64,000 nt of DNA from Corynebacterium sputi DSM 45148 (GCF_000427865.1 NZ_ATYV01000002.1:1-64000), one strand, 5' to 3'; shown: positions 1 to 9,849, numbered from the stretch's first letter. Program-made: numbers and translations. Notes: generated from the letters alone by a model not told the origin.

Positions 1-115
1 GTTCGTCAGTGGGGTTTTCGTGGGCGAAGCGTGCTGCCTGTGGTGCGATGGCCGCTGCGAATGGGCACCCCGGGTCGGTGAGGTCGAATGGTGGCGGGTT
101 GGCTGTGGTGTGCAT
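1..115 (-). CDS. Partial unidentified protein, N-terminal 38 residues only
   Basis: On the minus strand an ATG at 115 is preceded by a strong AGGGGG ribosome-binding site about six bases upstream, and the frame stays open to the window edge. The visible residues are proline- and alanine-rich at the start, then contain DLTDPGCPFAAAIAP. I do not recognise the family. It is transcribed away from selO, and the shared intergenic region carries a tandem repeat and an inverted repeat that could regulate either gene. Confidence 0.5.
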   Translation of the reverse strand, partial: MHTTANPPPFDLTDPGCPFAAAIAPQAARFAHENPTDE

Positions 116-131
116 CAGGTCCCCCTGGGCT

Positions 132-160
132 GATGTGACAGAGCTAGATGTGACAGAGCT
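132..160. repeat. Tandem 14-bp direct repeat in a divergent promoter region
   Basis: The 14-mer GATGTGACAGAGCT occurs twice, at 132-145 and 147-160, separated by one base. The repeat lies just upstream of the minus-strand gene that starts at 115. A 15-bp period places the copies about one and a half helical turns apart. It could be a duplicated regulator site or a simple local duplication. Confidence 0.55.
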
Positions 161-180
161 GGTTCAGTTGTGGAGTGAGT

Positions 181-211
181 GAGTTGATCCCCGTGTTTTC
201 CCGATCAACTC
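181..211. promoter_or_regulatory. Inverted repeat GAGTTGATC-N13-GATCAACTC
   Basis: There is a perfect 9-bp inverted repeat at 181-189 and 203-211 with a 13-base spacer, in the gap between two divergent genes. There is no T-tract, so a DNA-binding site is more likely than a terminator. The regulator is unknown. Confidence 0.4.
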
Positions 212-320
212 GCTTGCGTGTTCGAGGCTAGTGTGTTTGTGCAGTTCACGCAATAGGAAAATGGAGATTCCTCGAAAAGGCGTGCGAGGGAACTGAATCG
301 AGGGGCGTACGCTCGGGGAC

Positions 321-1727
321 ATGACATTGAGCCATGACTTCGCCGACGCACTTCCGGAGTTGGCGGTTGAGCAGGTCCCAGAGACTCCGATTGACCCTCA
401 ACTGCTGATGCTGAACGAACCCCTGGCCAAGGAACTCGGATTCGATCCTGAGTGGTTGAAGACCGAAGAGGGGGTGTTGTCCCTCCTAGGGCAGAACCTG
501 CCGGAGAACGCAAAGCCAGTTGCCCAAGCCTACGCAGGCCACCAGTTCGGCCAGTTCAACCCCATGATGGGAGACGGCCGTGCGGTCCTTCTTGGAGAGC
601 GCACAGGCACTGACGGGCACCTCTACGATCTGCACCTAAAAGGGTCAGGACCAACGGTGTTCGCCAAGCGCGGCGATGGTCGGGCGCCATTGGGCCCAGT
701 GCTGCGTGAGCACCTAGTCAGTGAGGCGATGCACCATTACGGTGTCCCCACGACCCGTTCCTTGGCTGCCATTTCCACCGGTCACACGGCAATTCGTGAA
801 CGCGCTTTGCCTGCGGGGGCGACGGTGCGGGTGGCGCGAAGTCATCTGAGAGTCGGGACCTTGCAACTGGCTTTATCGCGCAACAGCGAAGAAGTGCTCG
901 GCAAGATTGCGGACCATGCGGCGAAACGTTTCGACCTTGATTCAAGGCGGGAGCTGTTCGAGTACACGCTGGATGCGCAGGCCAAGCTTCTGGCGAAATG
1001 GATCGGGTTGGGGTTCGTACATGGGGTGATGAATACGGACAATATGTCGTTGTCGGGAGAGACGATTGACTACGGCCCATGTGCGTTCCTCGACGATCAC
1101 GAGCCGAAGGCGTGCTTCAGCTCCATCGATATTGGCGGCCGGTACGCCTACAACCGCCAGCAAAAAATCGCGCAGTGGAACATGTACCGATTCGCCGAGG
1201 CGATGGTCCCGATCCTCACCGATAATCCAGACGACGCCATCGCCTACGCCAGCCCCATCCTCGAGCGCTATGAAGAAAAGCAGAATTCACTGATCATGGC
1301 GGAATTTGGGCGCAAACTTGGACTCAATCCTGCCACTGGATTTCAGGAATCAACCACTGAACTCATTAACGAGTGGCGCGCCATACTCGTCGAATTTTCT
1401 CCGGATCACACTCAGGTCCACCGCAGCCTTACTGACGGCGACATCTTCGACCATCTCCCGGACAATGAGCGCGTTCGGAACTGGCTGAGCGAATGGAGGA
1501 GCATGGACCCGGATGCTGACCTGATGAAGCGAACGAACCCCATCTACATTCCCCGCAATCATCACGTACAGCACGCGGTCGACCGCGCGGTGGAGGGAGA
1601 CCTAAAAGATTACGAAACGCTTTACGACGTCCTCCTCACCCCCTTCACCCGACGCGCTGGAATGGACCATCTCGAAGGCCCTGGTGCGGGACCAGATGCC
1701 ACATTCATCACCTTCTGTGGCACCTAA
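321..1727 (+). CDS. selO: SelO family protein adenylyltransferase (YdiU)
   Basis: This 468-residue SelO pseudokinase is close to the family's usual length. Family members transfer AMP from ATP to Ser, Thr or Tyr of target proteins and are linked to redox stress. The kinase-like elements are visible: HLKGSGPTVFAKRGDGRAPLGP (nucleotide-binding Lys and Arg, residues about 108-129), HGVMNTDNM (catalytic loop) and DYGPCAFLD (metal-binding Asp). The C-terminus ends in FCGT, a cysteine in the place where eukaryotic SelO has selenocysteine. The ATG at 321 follows CGGGGAC. It converges on the dehydrogenase gene with only 18 bp between stop codons. A 7-bp inverted repeat (1721-1727 and 1746-1752) spans both stops. 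Confidence 0.93.
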   Translation: MTLSHDFADALPELAVEQVPETPIDPQLLMLNEPLAKELGFDPEWLKTEEGVLSLLGQNLPENAKPVAQAYAGHQFGQFNPMMGDGRAVLLGERTGTDGHLYDLHLKGSGPTVFAKRGDGRAPLGPVLREHLVSEAMHHYGVPTTRSLAAISTGHTAIRERALPAGATVRVARSHLRVGTLQLALSRNSEEVLGKIADHAAKRFDLDSRRELFEYTLDAQAKLLAKWIGLGFVHGVMNTDNMSLSGETIDYGPCAFLDDHEPKACFSSIDIGGRYAYNRQQKIAQWNMYRFAEAMVPILTDNPDDAIAYASPILERYEEKQNSLIMAEFGRKLGLNPATGFQESTTELINEWRAILVEFSPDHTQVHRSLTDGDIFDHLPDNERVRNWLSEWRSMDPDADLMKRTNPIYIPRNHHVQHAVDRAVEGDLKDYETLYDVLLTPFTRRAGMDHLEGPGAGPDATFITFCGT

Positions 1728-1745
1728 GCCACATTTCGGCGGGTT

Positions 1746-2687
1746 TTAGGTGAGGACGCGGATCGGCTGACCTGCCATCCAGGCGGCGACATTCTCAACG
1801 GCCTGGCTATAGAAGACGGAGTAGGTATCGCGAGTGACGTAACCCAAATGCGGAGTGAGGACCGTGCGTGGTGCCGTGCGCAGGGGATGGTCTGCGGGAA
1901 CCGGTTCGGTGTCGTAAACGTCGATGCCAGCACCACCGATAGAGCCGGCTTCTAGGGCGTCGATGAGTGCGTCAGTGTCCACGAGGGGGCCACGCGAGGT
2001 GTTGATCAGCACTGCAGTGTTTTTCATCAGATCCAGTTCAGCGGCGCCAACGATGCCGCAGCTGCGGTCACTGAGTTTGTAGTGGATGGTCAGGACGTCT
2101 GAGGTAGAGAACAACTCCTCCTTCGACACCGCCTGCACCCCCAGCGACTCGGCATCGGCTGGATCCAAGTTCTGACTCCAGGCGACGACATCCATATCGA
2201 AGGCCTGACCAATCCTCGCCATCCGACCGCCCAGTCGGCCGAGTCCAATGATTCCCAGCCGATGGCCGGCTAGGTCAGTGCCAACGGTGCTCTGCCAGCC
2301 TCCGTCGCGCATCGCCTGGTTCTCTGTAGGTATCGAACGCAGAACCGACAGAATCAGACCCCAGGCCAATTCTGGAGTCGACGAGGCCGGAGACTCCGTG
2401 CCACACACAACGATCCCATGGTCACGGGCAGCGTCCAGGTCGATCGAAGCATTTGCTTTGCCCGTACTGACCAGCAGTTTTAATTGCGGAAGCGAAGCCA
2501 AAAGAGATCGGGTGAATGGGGTGCGTTCGCGCATGGCGATGATGATGGGGGCGTCGTACAGCAGATCTTTTAGGTCCTTCTCACCGGTCACGTGCCTGGT
2601 GACGGTGTGGACCTCGGCGCCCAGCGAATCCCAGTCGGCGAACTCACCGGCGACGTCCTGGTAGTCGTCTAGAACCACAATCTTCAT
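1746..2687 (-). CDS. D-2-hydroxyacid dehydrogenase family protein
   Basis: A 313-residue NAD(P)-dependent oxidoreductase of the D-isomer 2-hydroxyacid dehydrogenase family (phosphoglycerate dehydrogenase/hydroxypyruvate reductase type). The Rossmann motif GLGRLGGRMA is mid-protein. The catalytic triad of the family is present in order: Arg in INTSRGPLVD, Glu in GIDVYDTEP, His in TPHLGY. It lacks the ACT domain of full-length SerA and has a broad-family profile, so the substrate cannot be named. The ATG at 2687 follows GGGGCC. It lies 30 bp downstream of the unrecognised 2718-4634 gene on the same strand and may be cotranscribed with it. Confidence 0.88.
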   Translation of the reverse strand: MKIVVLDDYQDVAGEFADWDSLGAEVHTVTRHVTGEKDLKDLLYDAPIIIAMRERTPFTRSLLASLPQLKLLVSTGKANASIDLDAARDHGIVVCGTESPASSTPELAWGLILSVLRSIPTENQAMRDGGWQSTVGTDLAGHRLGIIGLGRLGGRMARIGQAFDMDVVAWSQNLDPADAESLGVQAVSKEELFSTSDVLTIHYKLSDRSCGIVGAAELDLMKNTAVLINTSRGPLVDTDALIDALEAGSIGGAGIDVYDTEPVPADHPLRTAPRTVLTPHLGYVTRDTYSVFYSQAVENVAAWMAGQPIRVLT

Positions 2688-2717
2688 GTAAGGCCCCTTC
2701 AGATTGGATGCCGTTGG

Positions 2718-4634
2718 CTACCGGGGATCGTACGGCCTGAGGCTCTCCAAGAGATGGGCGACACGGCGCATTCGGGCCGAGTCCTCCTGCGAGCGGGCGA
2801 TATCGACCGCGTCACGCAGGGTGTCCAGGATGTCCTTGTCGACGGGAAGCTTCGGGACCCCATATCCGGTCGGCCGCAAGCGCCAACGCAGATCATCTCC
2901 GAGATACGGCTCGAGGCCACGGCCGAACGCGGTATCCCTGAGCTGTTGCTCAGCCTTAGGCACTGAGGTGCAGGTGTCATGCGCGAGGCGAGATGTCGTC
3001 GGAGGCGAGTCGATGACAGAGAGGAGGAGGCGGTCGGCGTCGTCGGGATGCCGGTGGCCACGTTGATCTCGGTCTGGTTCAAGGTCTCGTAGGAGCTCAC
3101 CGATGGTGGTGGACTCGGCTGAACACGTGACCGCGACCCCGCAGAGCACCGAACCGACTGGCAGCATGCCCAAATCCGCAGGCAGATGCAGCACGACATC
3201 CCGATCACCGATATGCGAGCGCACCTCATAGCGATGTCCACCCCCGATGCCCTCGGTGAGTTCAACCTCAACCTGGCGCACCGATTCCACTTGGCAGCAG
3301 ATCGGAAGATGAGTCCCGAACGTCAGCGGCGCCGAGGCGACGGTAGCGATCGAATAGGAGGTCTCGCTGTCGATGTCGAGGCCCCATAAGCTCTCAAGCG
3401 TCGCTGCATCGGGCGTGACCACACAGTCGATCGCTGCTAGATGGAGCACCTGATCCTTCATCGGATCGCGGTCGAGGTACACCGCCCAATCCCCGCTAGG
3501 CAGGGATCTGGCGACGCTCGCGCCGTCAATGCCTTGCCTCCCGACGGTTACCCGCGTCCCCACCGGAAACAGCACACCGGACTCATCCTCGTCCGTATCG
3601 AGATATTCGGTGGTCTCCCAGCCGGCCGAGCGAGGCGCGCCGGAAATCGCCTCCCACACCGCTGCCCCACCGTTGAATCGCAGTCCCAGGCAGGTCGCGA
3701 TATCAGTATCGATCACCGCGCCGACCGGACCGTGCGTCACCGGCGGCCGCAGATCCGGTTCCTGCCCGCCGACGATCCACAGCGGGTCGGCCAAAACGAT
3801 CGGATGTGCCTCCGGGGAGAGGAATCTGCCAGTGAGCACGGCGTCACCACTGACGGTGGTGCCGACGGGGTAAGGATTCTCTGGACGCAACACTCCCCTC
3901 GCAGCCGGGTGGTGGACCCGGGCAACCTTCATGTCTGGGGCACAAGCGTCGACAACAGACCCGTCCGCGAGCCGGATGGTCAGATACCAGAATGGCGTTC
4001 CTACCAGTACGTTCAGATACTTCCGAGCGCTCTCGACGGTGGCAACAACTCGACGGGGTTCACCGTGAGTTGGGCGACCGGTGGGGACCTGGCCGTCAGC
4101 GGCAATGATGACGTCGTCAGCAAAAACGACCGTCAGCTGAAGCCGTCCGTCAGCGTCCTTGGCGATGACTCCACCACGCTCATCAGCCGGGGGCCCGACC
4201 CACAGCCCCCGCGGATCAGTGACGTGGAATCGCAGGGGAACGGGGACTGTCTCCTTCTTCCCCGGGGAGAAGGAGATCTGGTCTGGTTCAAGATCCGGAT
4301 TCAGTGCCGATGCCGAGGTCAGAAAACTGACGCCTAGGCCTTCGCTGTTCTGCGGAACGTACGCGGCGCCAGCGGGGATATTAGTACCGCCATCGAAACC
4401 GAAGGCCAAGGTATCCGGCCCGATCAGCACGACCGCACCTGAGAAATCCCGCACCCTGCGCACCAACTCCGGGCCGGCTGGCCCCTTCGACACTTCCACT
4501 GCCCGATGGTCGCGGAGCACTTCCGAGAATTCTTTGAGCACTCCGCCTGGGGTGGCATCGCCGAAATCGAAGCCGAGGGAGCGCTGGAAGCGGGTCCAGT
4601 CGAGGCTCTCGCGGCCATCAGCGAATTCGGTCAT
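2718..4634 (-). CDS. Large hypothetical protein, possibly beta-rich
   Basis: About 638 residues with no family I recognise. No signal peptide or membrane helix is evident. The sequence is rich in Val, Gly, Asp and Pro with many short strand-like stretches separated by turns, which suggests a soluble, beta-rich multidomain protein. The C-terminal ~100 residues look more helical and charged (SARMRRVAHLLESLRPYDPR at the end). I chose the ATG at 4634; a GTG two codons earlier at 4640 is possible, and neither has a clear ribosome-binding site. Codon use looks like the surrounding genes, so it is probably resident. It may form a unit with the downstream dehydrogenase. Confidence 0.6.
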   Translation of the reverse strand: MTEFADGRESLDWTRFQRSLGFDFGDATPGGVLKEFSEVLRDHRAVEVSKGPAGPELVRRVRDFSGAVVLIGPDTLAFGFDGGTNIPAGAAYVPQNSEGLGVSFLTSASALNPDLEPDQISFSPGKKETVPVPLRFHVTDPRGLWVGPPADERGGVIAKDADGRLQLTVVFADDVIIAADGQVPTGRPTHGEPRRVVATVESARKYLNVLVGTPFWYLTIRLADGSVVDACAPDMKVARVHHPAARGVLRPENPYPVGTTVSGDAVLTGRFLSPEAHPIVLADPLWIVGGQEPDLRPPVTHGPVGAVIDTDIATCLGLRFNGGAAVWEAISGAPRSAGWETTEYLDTDEDESGVLFPVGTRVTVGRQGIDGASVARSLPSGDWAVYLDRDPMKDQVLHLAAIDCVVTPDAATLESLWGLDIDSETSYSIATVASAPLTFGTHLPICCQVESVRQVEVELTEGIGGGHRYEVRSHIGDRDVVLHLPADLGMLPVGSVLCGVAVTCSAESTTIGELLRDLEPDRDQRGHRHPDDADRLLLSVIDSPPTTSRLAHDTCTSVPKAEQQLRDTAFGRGLEPYLGDDLRWRLRPTGYGVPKLPVDKDILDTLRDAVDIARSQEDSARMRRVAHLLESLRPYDPR

Positions 4635-5096
4635 GGACACTGAGGTTACGACGGGAATGCCGGTTCCGCATGTCGGGCAATACCGATCACTACTGACAGA
4701 GCCTGGAAACTATTTTGGGGGTATCGGGGGTAACCGACGCTACCCACACAGCAAACACTGTAAGCGTGTTGGATACAGCAATCACTACCTAATGACGGGT
4801 GGGACCGAAGCCCCCCTTAGCCGCTCTACACCACCGATAGCCCCAGTCGGATCGCCCTCAGGTTTAAGCGGGCGATCCGTTACTCAACGAGTCGACGCAG
4901 CTCAACGGACCAAGCCGAATCCACCGAGGCCTGCTATCCAGGGCGCCATCCGCTGACCTACAATCCGTCCGTTATCCACTACCTGCACGTGCGGGGGCCC
5001 AACCCTAGCGCCCCGTGCGCCCGCTGACGCCCGACCAGGCACCCCGGCTTCGCGCCACAACTTTCGCTAAGCCTCCGGCCAGCGCCGGACATTGCC

Positions 5097-5114
5097 GAAA
5101 ATAGGAATATTTTC
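5097..5114. promoter_or_regulatory. Palindrome GAAAATA-GGAA-TATTTTC upstream of pntA
   Basis: Seven-base perfect arms with a four-base spacer, about 125 bp upstream of the pntA start. The AT-rich dyad resembles a dimeric repressor or activator site. The regulator is unknown. Confidence 0.4.
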
Positions 5115-5141
5115 AGCAAAACCACACATACCGACGGTTAC

Positions 5142-5159
5142 AGATTTATTAATAGATCT
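5142..5159. promoter_or_regulatory. 18-bp near-perfect palindrome AGATTTATTAATAGATCT
   Basis: The arms AGAT and ATCT flank a perfect TATTAATA core, with one mismatched pair. It lies 80 bp upstream of the pntA GTG, in the expected promoter or leader region, and is a good candidate operator for the transhydrogenase operon. Confidence 0.45.
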
Positions 5160-5238
5160 ACCGCGTTCCACGAATCGTGGTTCACATCTCATAAACAATC
5201 TGCAAGCAAGCCGCAAGCACCCGAATCAGGAGACAAGA

Positions 5239-6774
5239 GTGCGAATCGGAGTTCCCATAGAACCGGGCGCTGAGCAACCGCTAGTTGCCGCGACACCGGA
5301 CACCGTGGCCAAGCTGATCAAGCTCGGCTATGACGTTGATGTCCAGACCGGAGCAGGCGCACGCGCCAACTTCCCTGACGCCCAGTTCGAGGCCGCAGGC
5401 GCGAACCTCGTAGGCGAAGAGGTTTGGCAGGCGGACATCATCACCACCCTCGACACCCCGCCGGCGGAATACCGCGCGAAGATGCGCTCCGGCGCCACGC
5501 TGATCACTCGCATGGCACCGGCCCGCAATGCCGACCTCATCGAAGAGCTTGCCGCATCCGGCATCACCTCGATGGCAATGGACACGGTCCCGCGTATCTC
5601 CCGTGCACAGTCGATGGACGTCTTGTCCTCGATGGCCAACATCGCCGGTTACCGCGCGATCATCGAAGCTGCCGGCGCATACGGCCGTCTCTTCACCGGT
5701 CAGGTCACCGCCGCCGGCAAGATGCCCCCGGCCACCGTGTACGTCATCGGTGCCGGTGTCGCAGGCCTTGCCGCGATCGGTACCGCAAACTCCATGGGCG
5801 CCATCGTCAAGGCAACGGACCTTCGTCCGGAAGCCGGCGAGCAGGTCGAGTCCATGGGTGCAGAGTTCGTCGAGATCCCGGCTGAGACTCAGAAGTCCGA
5901 AGACGGCTACGCCAAGGAAATGACCGCCGACCAGGCTGTCGCCGCCGCGAAGCTCTACTCGGAGCAGTCCGCTCTGGCTGACATCGTTGTCACCACCGCG
6001 AACATCCCAGGCCGCACCTCCCCGATTCTGCTGACCGCAGCTGACGTCGCGAAGATGAAGCCCGGCTCGGTCATCGTCGATATGGCGGCTGCCAACGGCG
6101 GAAACTGTGAGCTCACCGTCGCCGGCGAGACCACCGTTACTGACAACGGCGTGATCATTATCGGTAACACCGACCTGGCCGGCTCGCTGCCGACCCAGGC
6201 ATCGCAGCTGTACGGCCAGAACGTGGTCAACCTGTTCAAGTTGCTGACCCCGAACAAGGACGGTCAGACGGTTGTCGACTTGGATGACGAGATCATCCGC
6301 GGCATCACCGTCACCAACAACGCTGACGGTGCCACCTCAATCCTGTGGCCGCCGCCGCCGGTGAAGGTCTCTGCCGCCCCGGCCGCAGCTGCCCCGGAAG
6401 CCGCAGCCGCAGAAGAGGCGGAGGAGAAAAAGAGCAACAGCAAGCTGTGGCTCGGCGTTGCTGCTGTCCTCGGTGTCGCCCTGGTGCTGTTCTCCCCGGT
6501 CGCTGTCAGCCCGCTGTACATGGTGCTGATGCTCGCCGTCGTCGTCGGTTTCTACGTCATCACCGCGGTTACGCACTCGCTGCACACCCCGCTGATGTCT
6601 GAGACCAACGCCGTCTCCGGAATCATCCTGGTTGGTGCTGTCCTTCAGGTCGGCTCCAGCAATTTGGCGGTGTCGATCTTGGCGTTCATCGCGATCGTTG
6701 TCGCGTCCATCAACATCTTCGGTGGCTTCACGGTGACGCACCGGATGCTCCAGATGTTCAAGAAGGAGGCGTAA
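5239..6774 (+). CDS. pntA: NAD(P) transhydrogenase subunit alpha
   Basis: The alpha subunit of proton-translocating transhydrogenase, which moves hydride from NADH to NADP+ using the proton gradient and so supplies NADPH. The protein is 511 residues, essentially the length of E. coli PntA. It has the N-terminal NAD(H)-binding domain (RIGVPIEP at the start, then [20 protein letters not shown]), an Ala/Glu/Lys-rich linker (about residues 380-400) and a C-terminal group of about four membrane helices. I chose GTG 5239 because AGGAG sits six bases upstream and family similarity begins exactly there. An ATG at 5092 would add 49 unrelated residues. pntB follows after three bases. Confidence 0.94.
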   Translation: MRIGVPIEPGAEQPLVAATPDTVAKLIKLGYDVDVQTGAGARANFPDAQFEAAGANLVGEEVWQADIITTLDTPPAEYRAKMRSGATLITRMAPARNADLIEELAASGITSMAMDTVPRISRAQSMDVLSSMANIAGYRAIIEAAGAYGRLFTGQVTAAGKMPPATVYVIGAGVAGLAAIGTANSMGAIVKATDLRPEAGEQVESMGAEFVEIPAETQKSEDGYAKEMTADQAVAAAKLYSEQSALADIVVTTANIPGRTSPILLTAADVAKMKPGSVIVDMAAANGGNCELTVAGETTVTDNGVIIIGNTDLAGSLPTQASQLYGQNVVNLFKLLTPNKDGQTVVDLDDEIIRGITVTNNADGATSILWPPPPVKVSAAPAAAAPEAAAAEEAEEKKSNSKLWLGVAAVLGVALVLFSPVAVSPLYMVLMLAVVVGFYVITAVTHSLHTPLMSETNAVSGIILVGAVLQVGSSNLAVSILAFIAIVVASINIFGGFTVTHRMLQMFKKEA

Positions 6775-6777
6775 GCG

Positions 6778-8262
6778 ATGACTACTTTGAATCTCGCTAT
6801 CGCGGATGTTGTCCTCATCGAGGAGACCTCCCCCCTGCTGGAGTGGACCACCCGCTTCACTAACCTGGCGTACATCGCCGCCGCGCTTCTCTTCATCCTG
6901 GCCCTGGCCGGACTGTCGAAGAACGACACTGCACAGCGCGGTAACACCTTCGGTGCGACCGGTATGGCCGTCGCTCTGATTGCCACGATCATTACCGCAG
7001 TCGTTCAGTCCATTGAGGACCCGGAGGCCTACCGTTCCGGTTTCGCCACTCTGATCCTCATTGCACTGGCAATGCTCATCGGTGCTGCCATTGGTATCCC
7101 GCGTGCCAAGAAGGTCGAAATGACCGGCATGCCGGAGCTCATCGCGATGCTGCACAGCTTCGTGGGTCTGGCCGCAGTCCTCATCGGTTTCAACTCTTAC
7201 CTCGCAGCGCCTGACTACGGCCTGGATGGATTCCACTCCGGTGAGATCTTCCTCGGTATCTTCATCGGTGCGGTCACCTTCACCGGTTCGATCATCGCCT
7301 TCCTGAAGCTCTCAGGCCGCATGGACGGCAAGCCGCTGATGCTCCCGGGTCGCCACCTGCTGAACCTGCTGATCATCGTCAGCTCCGTCGTCCTGATGTT
7401 CGTCTTCGCTTTCACGGACAACGTGACCGTCGAGTGGATCTGCCTCGGTGTCATGACTGCTCTGTCGCTGTTCCTGGGCTTCCACCTCGTTGCCGCCATC
7501 GGTGGCGGAGACATGCCGGTGGTCGTCTCGATGCTGAACTCCTACTCCGGTTGGGCTGCAGCAGCTGCAGGTTTCATGCTGTCCAACAACCTGCTGATCA
7601 TCGTCGGTGCCCTCGTTGGTTCTTCCGGTGCGTACCTGTCCTACATCATGTGTAAGGCCATGAACCGCTCGTTCGTGTCCGTCATCCTCGGCGGATTCGG
7701 TGGCGACACCCCGTCCGCAGGTTCTGATGACACCGACTACGGCACGCACACCGAGGTCAACATCGCTGAGACCGTCGAGGCTCTCAAGGGTGCTCGCAAG
7801 ATCATGATCACCCCGGGCTATGGCATGGCCGTTTCCCAGGCGCAGTACCCGGTCGCGAACCTCACCTCGAAGCTGCGTGAAGCCGGCAAGGATGTCACAT
7901 TCGGAATCCACCCGGTCGCCGGCCGTCTGCCGGGTCACATGAACGTGCTCCTGGCCGAGGCCAAGGTCCCCTACGACCTGGCTCTGGAGATGGACGAGGT
8001 CAACGACGACTTCGGTGAGGTCGACGTCGTCCTGGTCATCGGCGCCAACGACACGGTCAACCCGATCGCTGAGCAGCCCGGCTCCCCCATCGCCGGTATG
8101 CCGGTGCTGAAGGTCTGGGAGGCTGAGCGCGTGATCGTGTTCAAGCGTTCCATGGCTTCCGGTTACGCCGGTGTTCCCAACCCGTTGTTCTTCAAGGACA
8201 ACACGGACATGCTCCTCGGTGACGCGAAGGCCACCGTCGAGGAGATCGTCGCGGGTCTGTAA
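6778..8262 (+). CDS. pntB: NAD(P) transhydrogenase subunit beta
   Basis: The beta subunit of the transhydrogenase. The N-terminal two thirds form a bundle of membrane helices that carries the proton channel. The C-terminal domain (from about residue 320) binds NADP(H), with the family motifs [35 protein letters not shown] and GANDTVNP. At 494 residues it is slightly longer than E. coli PntB (462) because of an extra N-terminal segment. GGAGG lies upstream of the ATG. It is translated directly behind pntA, so the two subunits are made together. Confidence 0.95.
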   Translation: MTTLNLAIADVVLIEETSPLLEWTTRFTNLAYIAAALLFILALAGLSKNDTAQRGNTFGATGMAVALIATIITAVVQSIEDPEAYRSGFATLILIALAMLIGAAIGIPRAKKVEMTGMPELIAMLHSFVGLAAVLIGFNSYLAAPDYGLDGFHSGEIFLGIFIGAVTFTGSIIAFLKLSGRMDGKPLMLPGRHLLNLLIIVSSVVLMFVFAFTDNVTVEWICLGVMTALSLFLGFHLVAAIGGGDMPVVVSMLNSYSGWAAAAAGFMLSNNLLIIVGALVGSSGAYLSYIMCKAMNRSFVSVILGGFGGDTPSAGSDDTDYGTHTEVNIAETVEALKGARKIMITPGYGMAVSQAQYPVANLTSKLREAGKDVTFGIHPVAGRLPGHMNVLLAEAKVPYDLALEMDEVNDDFGEVDVVLVIGANDTVNPIAEQPGSPIAGMPVLKVWEAERVIVFKRSMASGYAGVPNPLFFKDNTDMLLGDAKATVEEIVAGL

Positions 8263-8270
8263 AGACACTC

Positions 8271-8281
8271 GCTTCCCGACG
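8271..8281 (+). repeat. First copy of recurrent 11-mer GCTTCCCGACG
   Basis: This 11-mer recurs exactly at 8271, 9927, 22942, 34096, 46373, 52072 and 59847 on the plus strand. Its complement CGTCGGGAAGC occurs at 19574, 23371, 52584, 59273 and 60660. One-base variants (GCCTCCCGACG) occur at 3536 and 28389. Copies lie between genes (8271, 9927) and inside genes, where they are read in different frames. Several copies continue into a pyrimidine-rich CCCC tail. See the findings for interpretation. Confidence 0.75.
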
Positions 8282-8288
8282 TCCCCAG

Positions 8289-8318
8289 CCCCGACCCATC
8301 CCACCGGATGTGTCGGGG
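8289..8318. terminator. Bidirectional hairpin between pntB and the NCS1 permease
   Basis: CCCCGAC at 8289-8295 pairs with GTCGGGG at 8312-8318, and ATCC/GGAT extends the helix inside with a CACC loop. A short T-run follows on the plus strand (GGTTTCG). It sits between two convergent genes and probably ends both transcripts. Confidence 0.65.
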
Positions 8319-8346
8319 TTTCGTCGTACGTAAGGAACCACCGCAG

Positions 8347-9849
8347 CTACGCCTTTACGGGCACTTCTTCCGCACCAACATCGAGGTGACGAGTGACCGA
8401 GTTCCTCATCGTGGCGTAGTACAGCAGGCCACCGAGCGTCGCACCGATCAGCCACGCGAATCCGGAGAGACCGTGCAACGCCGGCACCCAGACGGTGCAG
8501 ATGGCGAAGACTGCAGCAACGCCGACTGCCACCAGCGCCTTGGTATTCCAGCCGTTCTTGTAGTGGTACGGGCTATCGGAGTCCATGGTGAATACGTCCG
8601 GGATATGGACCTGCTTCTTGCGGATGAAGTAGTAGTCAACGATCAGCACGCCATACAGCGGAGCAAGGATCGCGCCGAGGGTATCAACGAACGTCGGCAG
8701 TCCGATGTCGTTAATGACCGCGACCCACATGCCACCGATGATGAAGCCGAAGACGGCGGTCACGATTCCGCCAGCTTGGAAGCTGAGTTTGGACGGGGAC
8801 ATGTTGGCGACGTCGTAAGCAGCGGGGATGAAGTTCGCCACGAGGTTCACACCGATCGTGGCGACGAGGAACGTTGCTGCAGCGATAAGAGACAGAATGA
8901 CGGACTCGGTCTGACCGACGATATCCGCCGGATTGTCCATCGGAGTACCTTCACCATTCTGGAACACGACGTACGCGCCTGCAGTGATGAATAGCGACAA
9001 GAAGGTGAAGAACGCCAGCGACAGCGGCAACCCGGTGAAGTTGCCGAGCTTCATTGCCTTCTCGGACTTGGTGAACCTGGAGAAGTCACCGAAGTTGATG
9101 ATGACAGCAGAGAAGTACGCGACCATCGTTCCCACAACTCCAATGAATGCACTGACCGTTGCCCAGCCGGTGACCTCATCATTATTGAAGATGTCGCGCA
9201 CTGCCGGGAGCATGTCCGAGCCAGCCCGGACCCAGATCACGACCAGCAGGATGATCATCACCACATACACAGCCGGGCCCGCGAAATTGAGGAACTTCGC
9301 GATCGCATCGATGCCACGGGTGAACAGGTAGACCTGCAGCGCGGTGACGATCACGTAGGAAATCCAATCGACCATGTTCATGCCGAGGAACGTGCCGGAT
9401 TCGGGATAACCGAACATGGCGTTGATCGCTAGTGCGACAGCGGTAGAAGCGAAGTATGTCTGTGCGCCGTACCAGAACATCGCGACGATTCCGCGGACCA
9501 GCGCAGGGAATCGGGCGCCGAGGACGCCCATCGACATGCGGGCCATCACCGCGTACGGGACGCCGAGTTTCACACCAGGGGCACCGGAGAGATTCACCAG
9601 GAAGTTGACGATGATGCCGGCGAGAACAATCGCCGCAAATACATACCAGCCGCTGATGCCAGCACTGATGAATAGGGACGCGGCCAGGGTGTAACCAGCG
9701 AGCGACTGGATGTCATTGGTCCAGACGTTGAAGATCTCGAAGGCACCCCACTTCCGATTCTCCTTCGGGACCGGTGCCAGGTCGGGGTTGTACAGGGCTG
9801 GATCTGCAGTAGCGGCGAGGTTCGCCGGATTCTCGGACAAGGCGTCCAC
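8347..9849 (-). CDS. NCS1-family nucleobase/allantoin/hydantoin permease
   Basis: A 500-residue integral membrane protein with about twelve hydrophobic segments and the NCS1 transporter pattern: FNVWTNDIQSLAGYTLA near the N-terminus, GARFPALVRGIVAMFWYGAQTY, and IINFGDFSRF (the cytosine/uracil/allantoin transporter signature) mid-protein. NCS1 proteins are Na+- or H+-coupled symporters for uracil, cytosine, allantoin or hydantoins. The exact substrate cannot be read from sequence, and no catabolic gene for these compounds is adjacent. Start GTG at 9849 has only a weak AGAGA site. It converges on pntB across a shared hairpin. Confidence 0.9.
   Translation of the reverse strand: MDALSENPANLAATADPALYNPDLAPVPKENRKWGAFEIFNVWTNDIQSLAGYTLAASLFISAGISGWYVFAAIVLAGIIVNFLVNLSGAPGVKLGVPYAVMARMSMGVLGARFPALVRGIVAMFWYGAQTYFASTAVALAINAMFGYPESGTFLGMNMVDWISYVIVTALQVYLFTRGIDAIAKFLNFAGPAVYVVMIILLVVIWVRAGSDMLPAVRDIFNNDEVTGWATVSAFIGVVGTMVAYFSAVIINFGDFSRFTKSEKAMKLGNFTGLPLSLAFFTFLSLFITAGAYVVFQNGEGTPMDNPADIVGQTESVILSLIAAATFLVATIGVNLVANFIPAAYDVANMSPSKLSFQAGGIVTAVFGFIIGGMWVAVINDIGLPTFVDTLGAILAPLYGVLIVDYYFIRKKQVHIPDVFTMDSDSPYHYKNGWNTKALVAVGVAAVFAICTVWVPALHGLSGFAWLIGATLGGLLYYATMRNSVTRHLDVGAEEVPVKA

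Larger units (their letters stand above)
4635..5238. other. Long intergenic region upstream of pntAB with several inverted repeats
   Basis: No convincing gene is present in these 600 bases. The part nearest the minus-strand gene contains a GGGGGTATCGGGGG-like G-rich stretch. A 10-bp perfect stem (CGGATCGCCC 4848-4857, GGGCGATCCG 4870-4879) lies centrally without a following T-tract. Two palindromes lie at 5097-5114 and 5142-5159. The sequence becomes AT-rich from about 5090 to 5230, consistent with the pntAB promoter. Two open codon stretches extend pntA upstream to 5092, but they do not resemble the family. Confidence 0.6.

Noticed and set aside
321..1727. Selenocysteine in SelO
   Set aside because: The C-terminal motif uses a normal Cys codon (FCGT) and ends in TAA; there is no in-frame TGA or SECIS-like element.
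5092..5238. Longer pntA starting at ATG 5092
   Set aside because: The extra 49 residues do not resemble PntA, have no ribosome-binding site and cover a palindrome; GTG 5239 has a good site and matches the family start.
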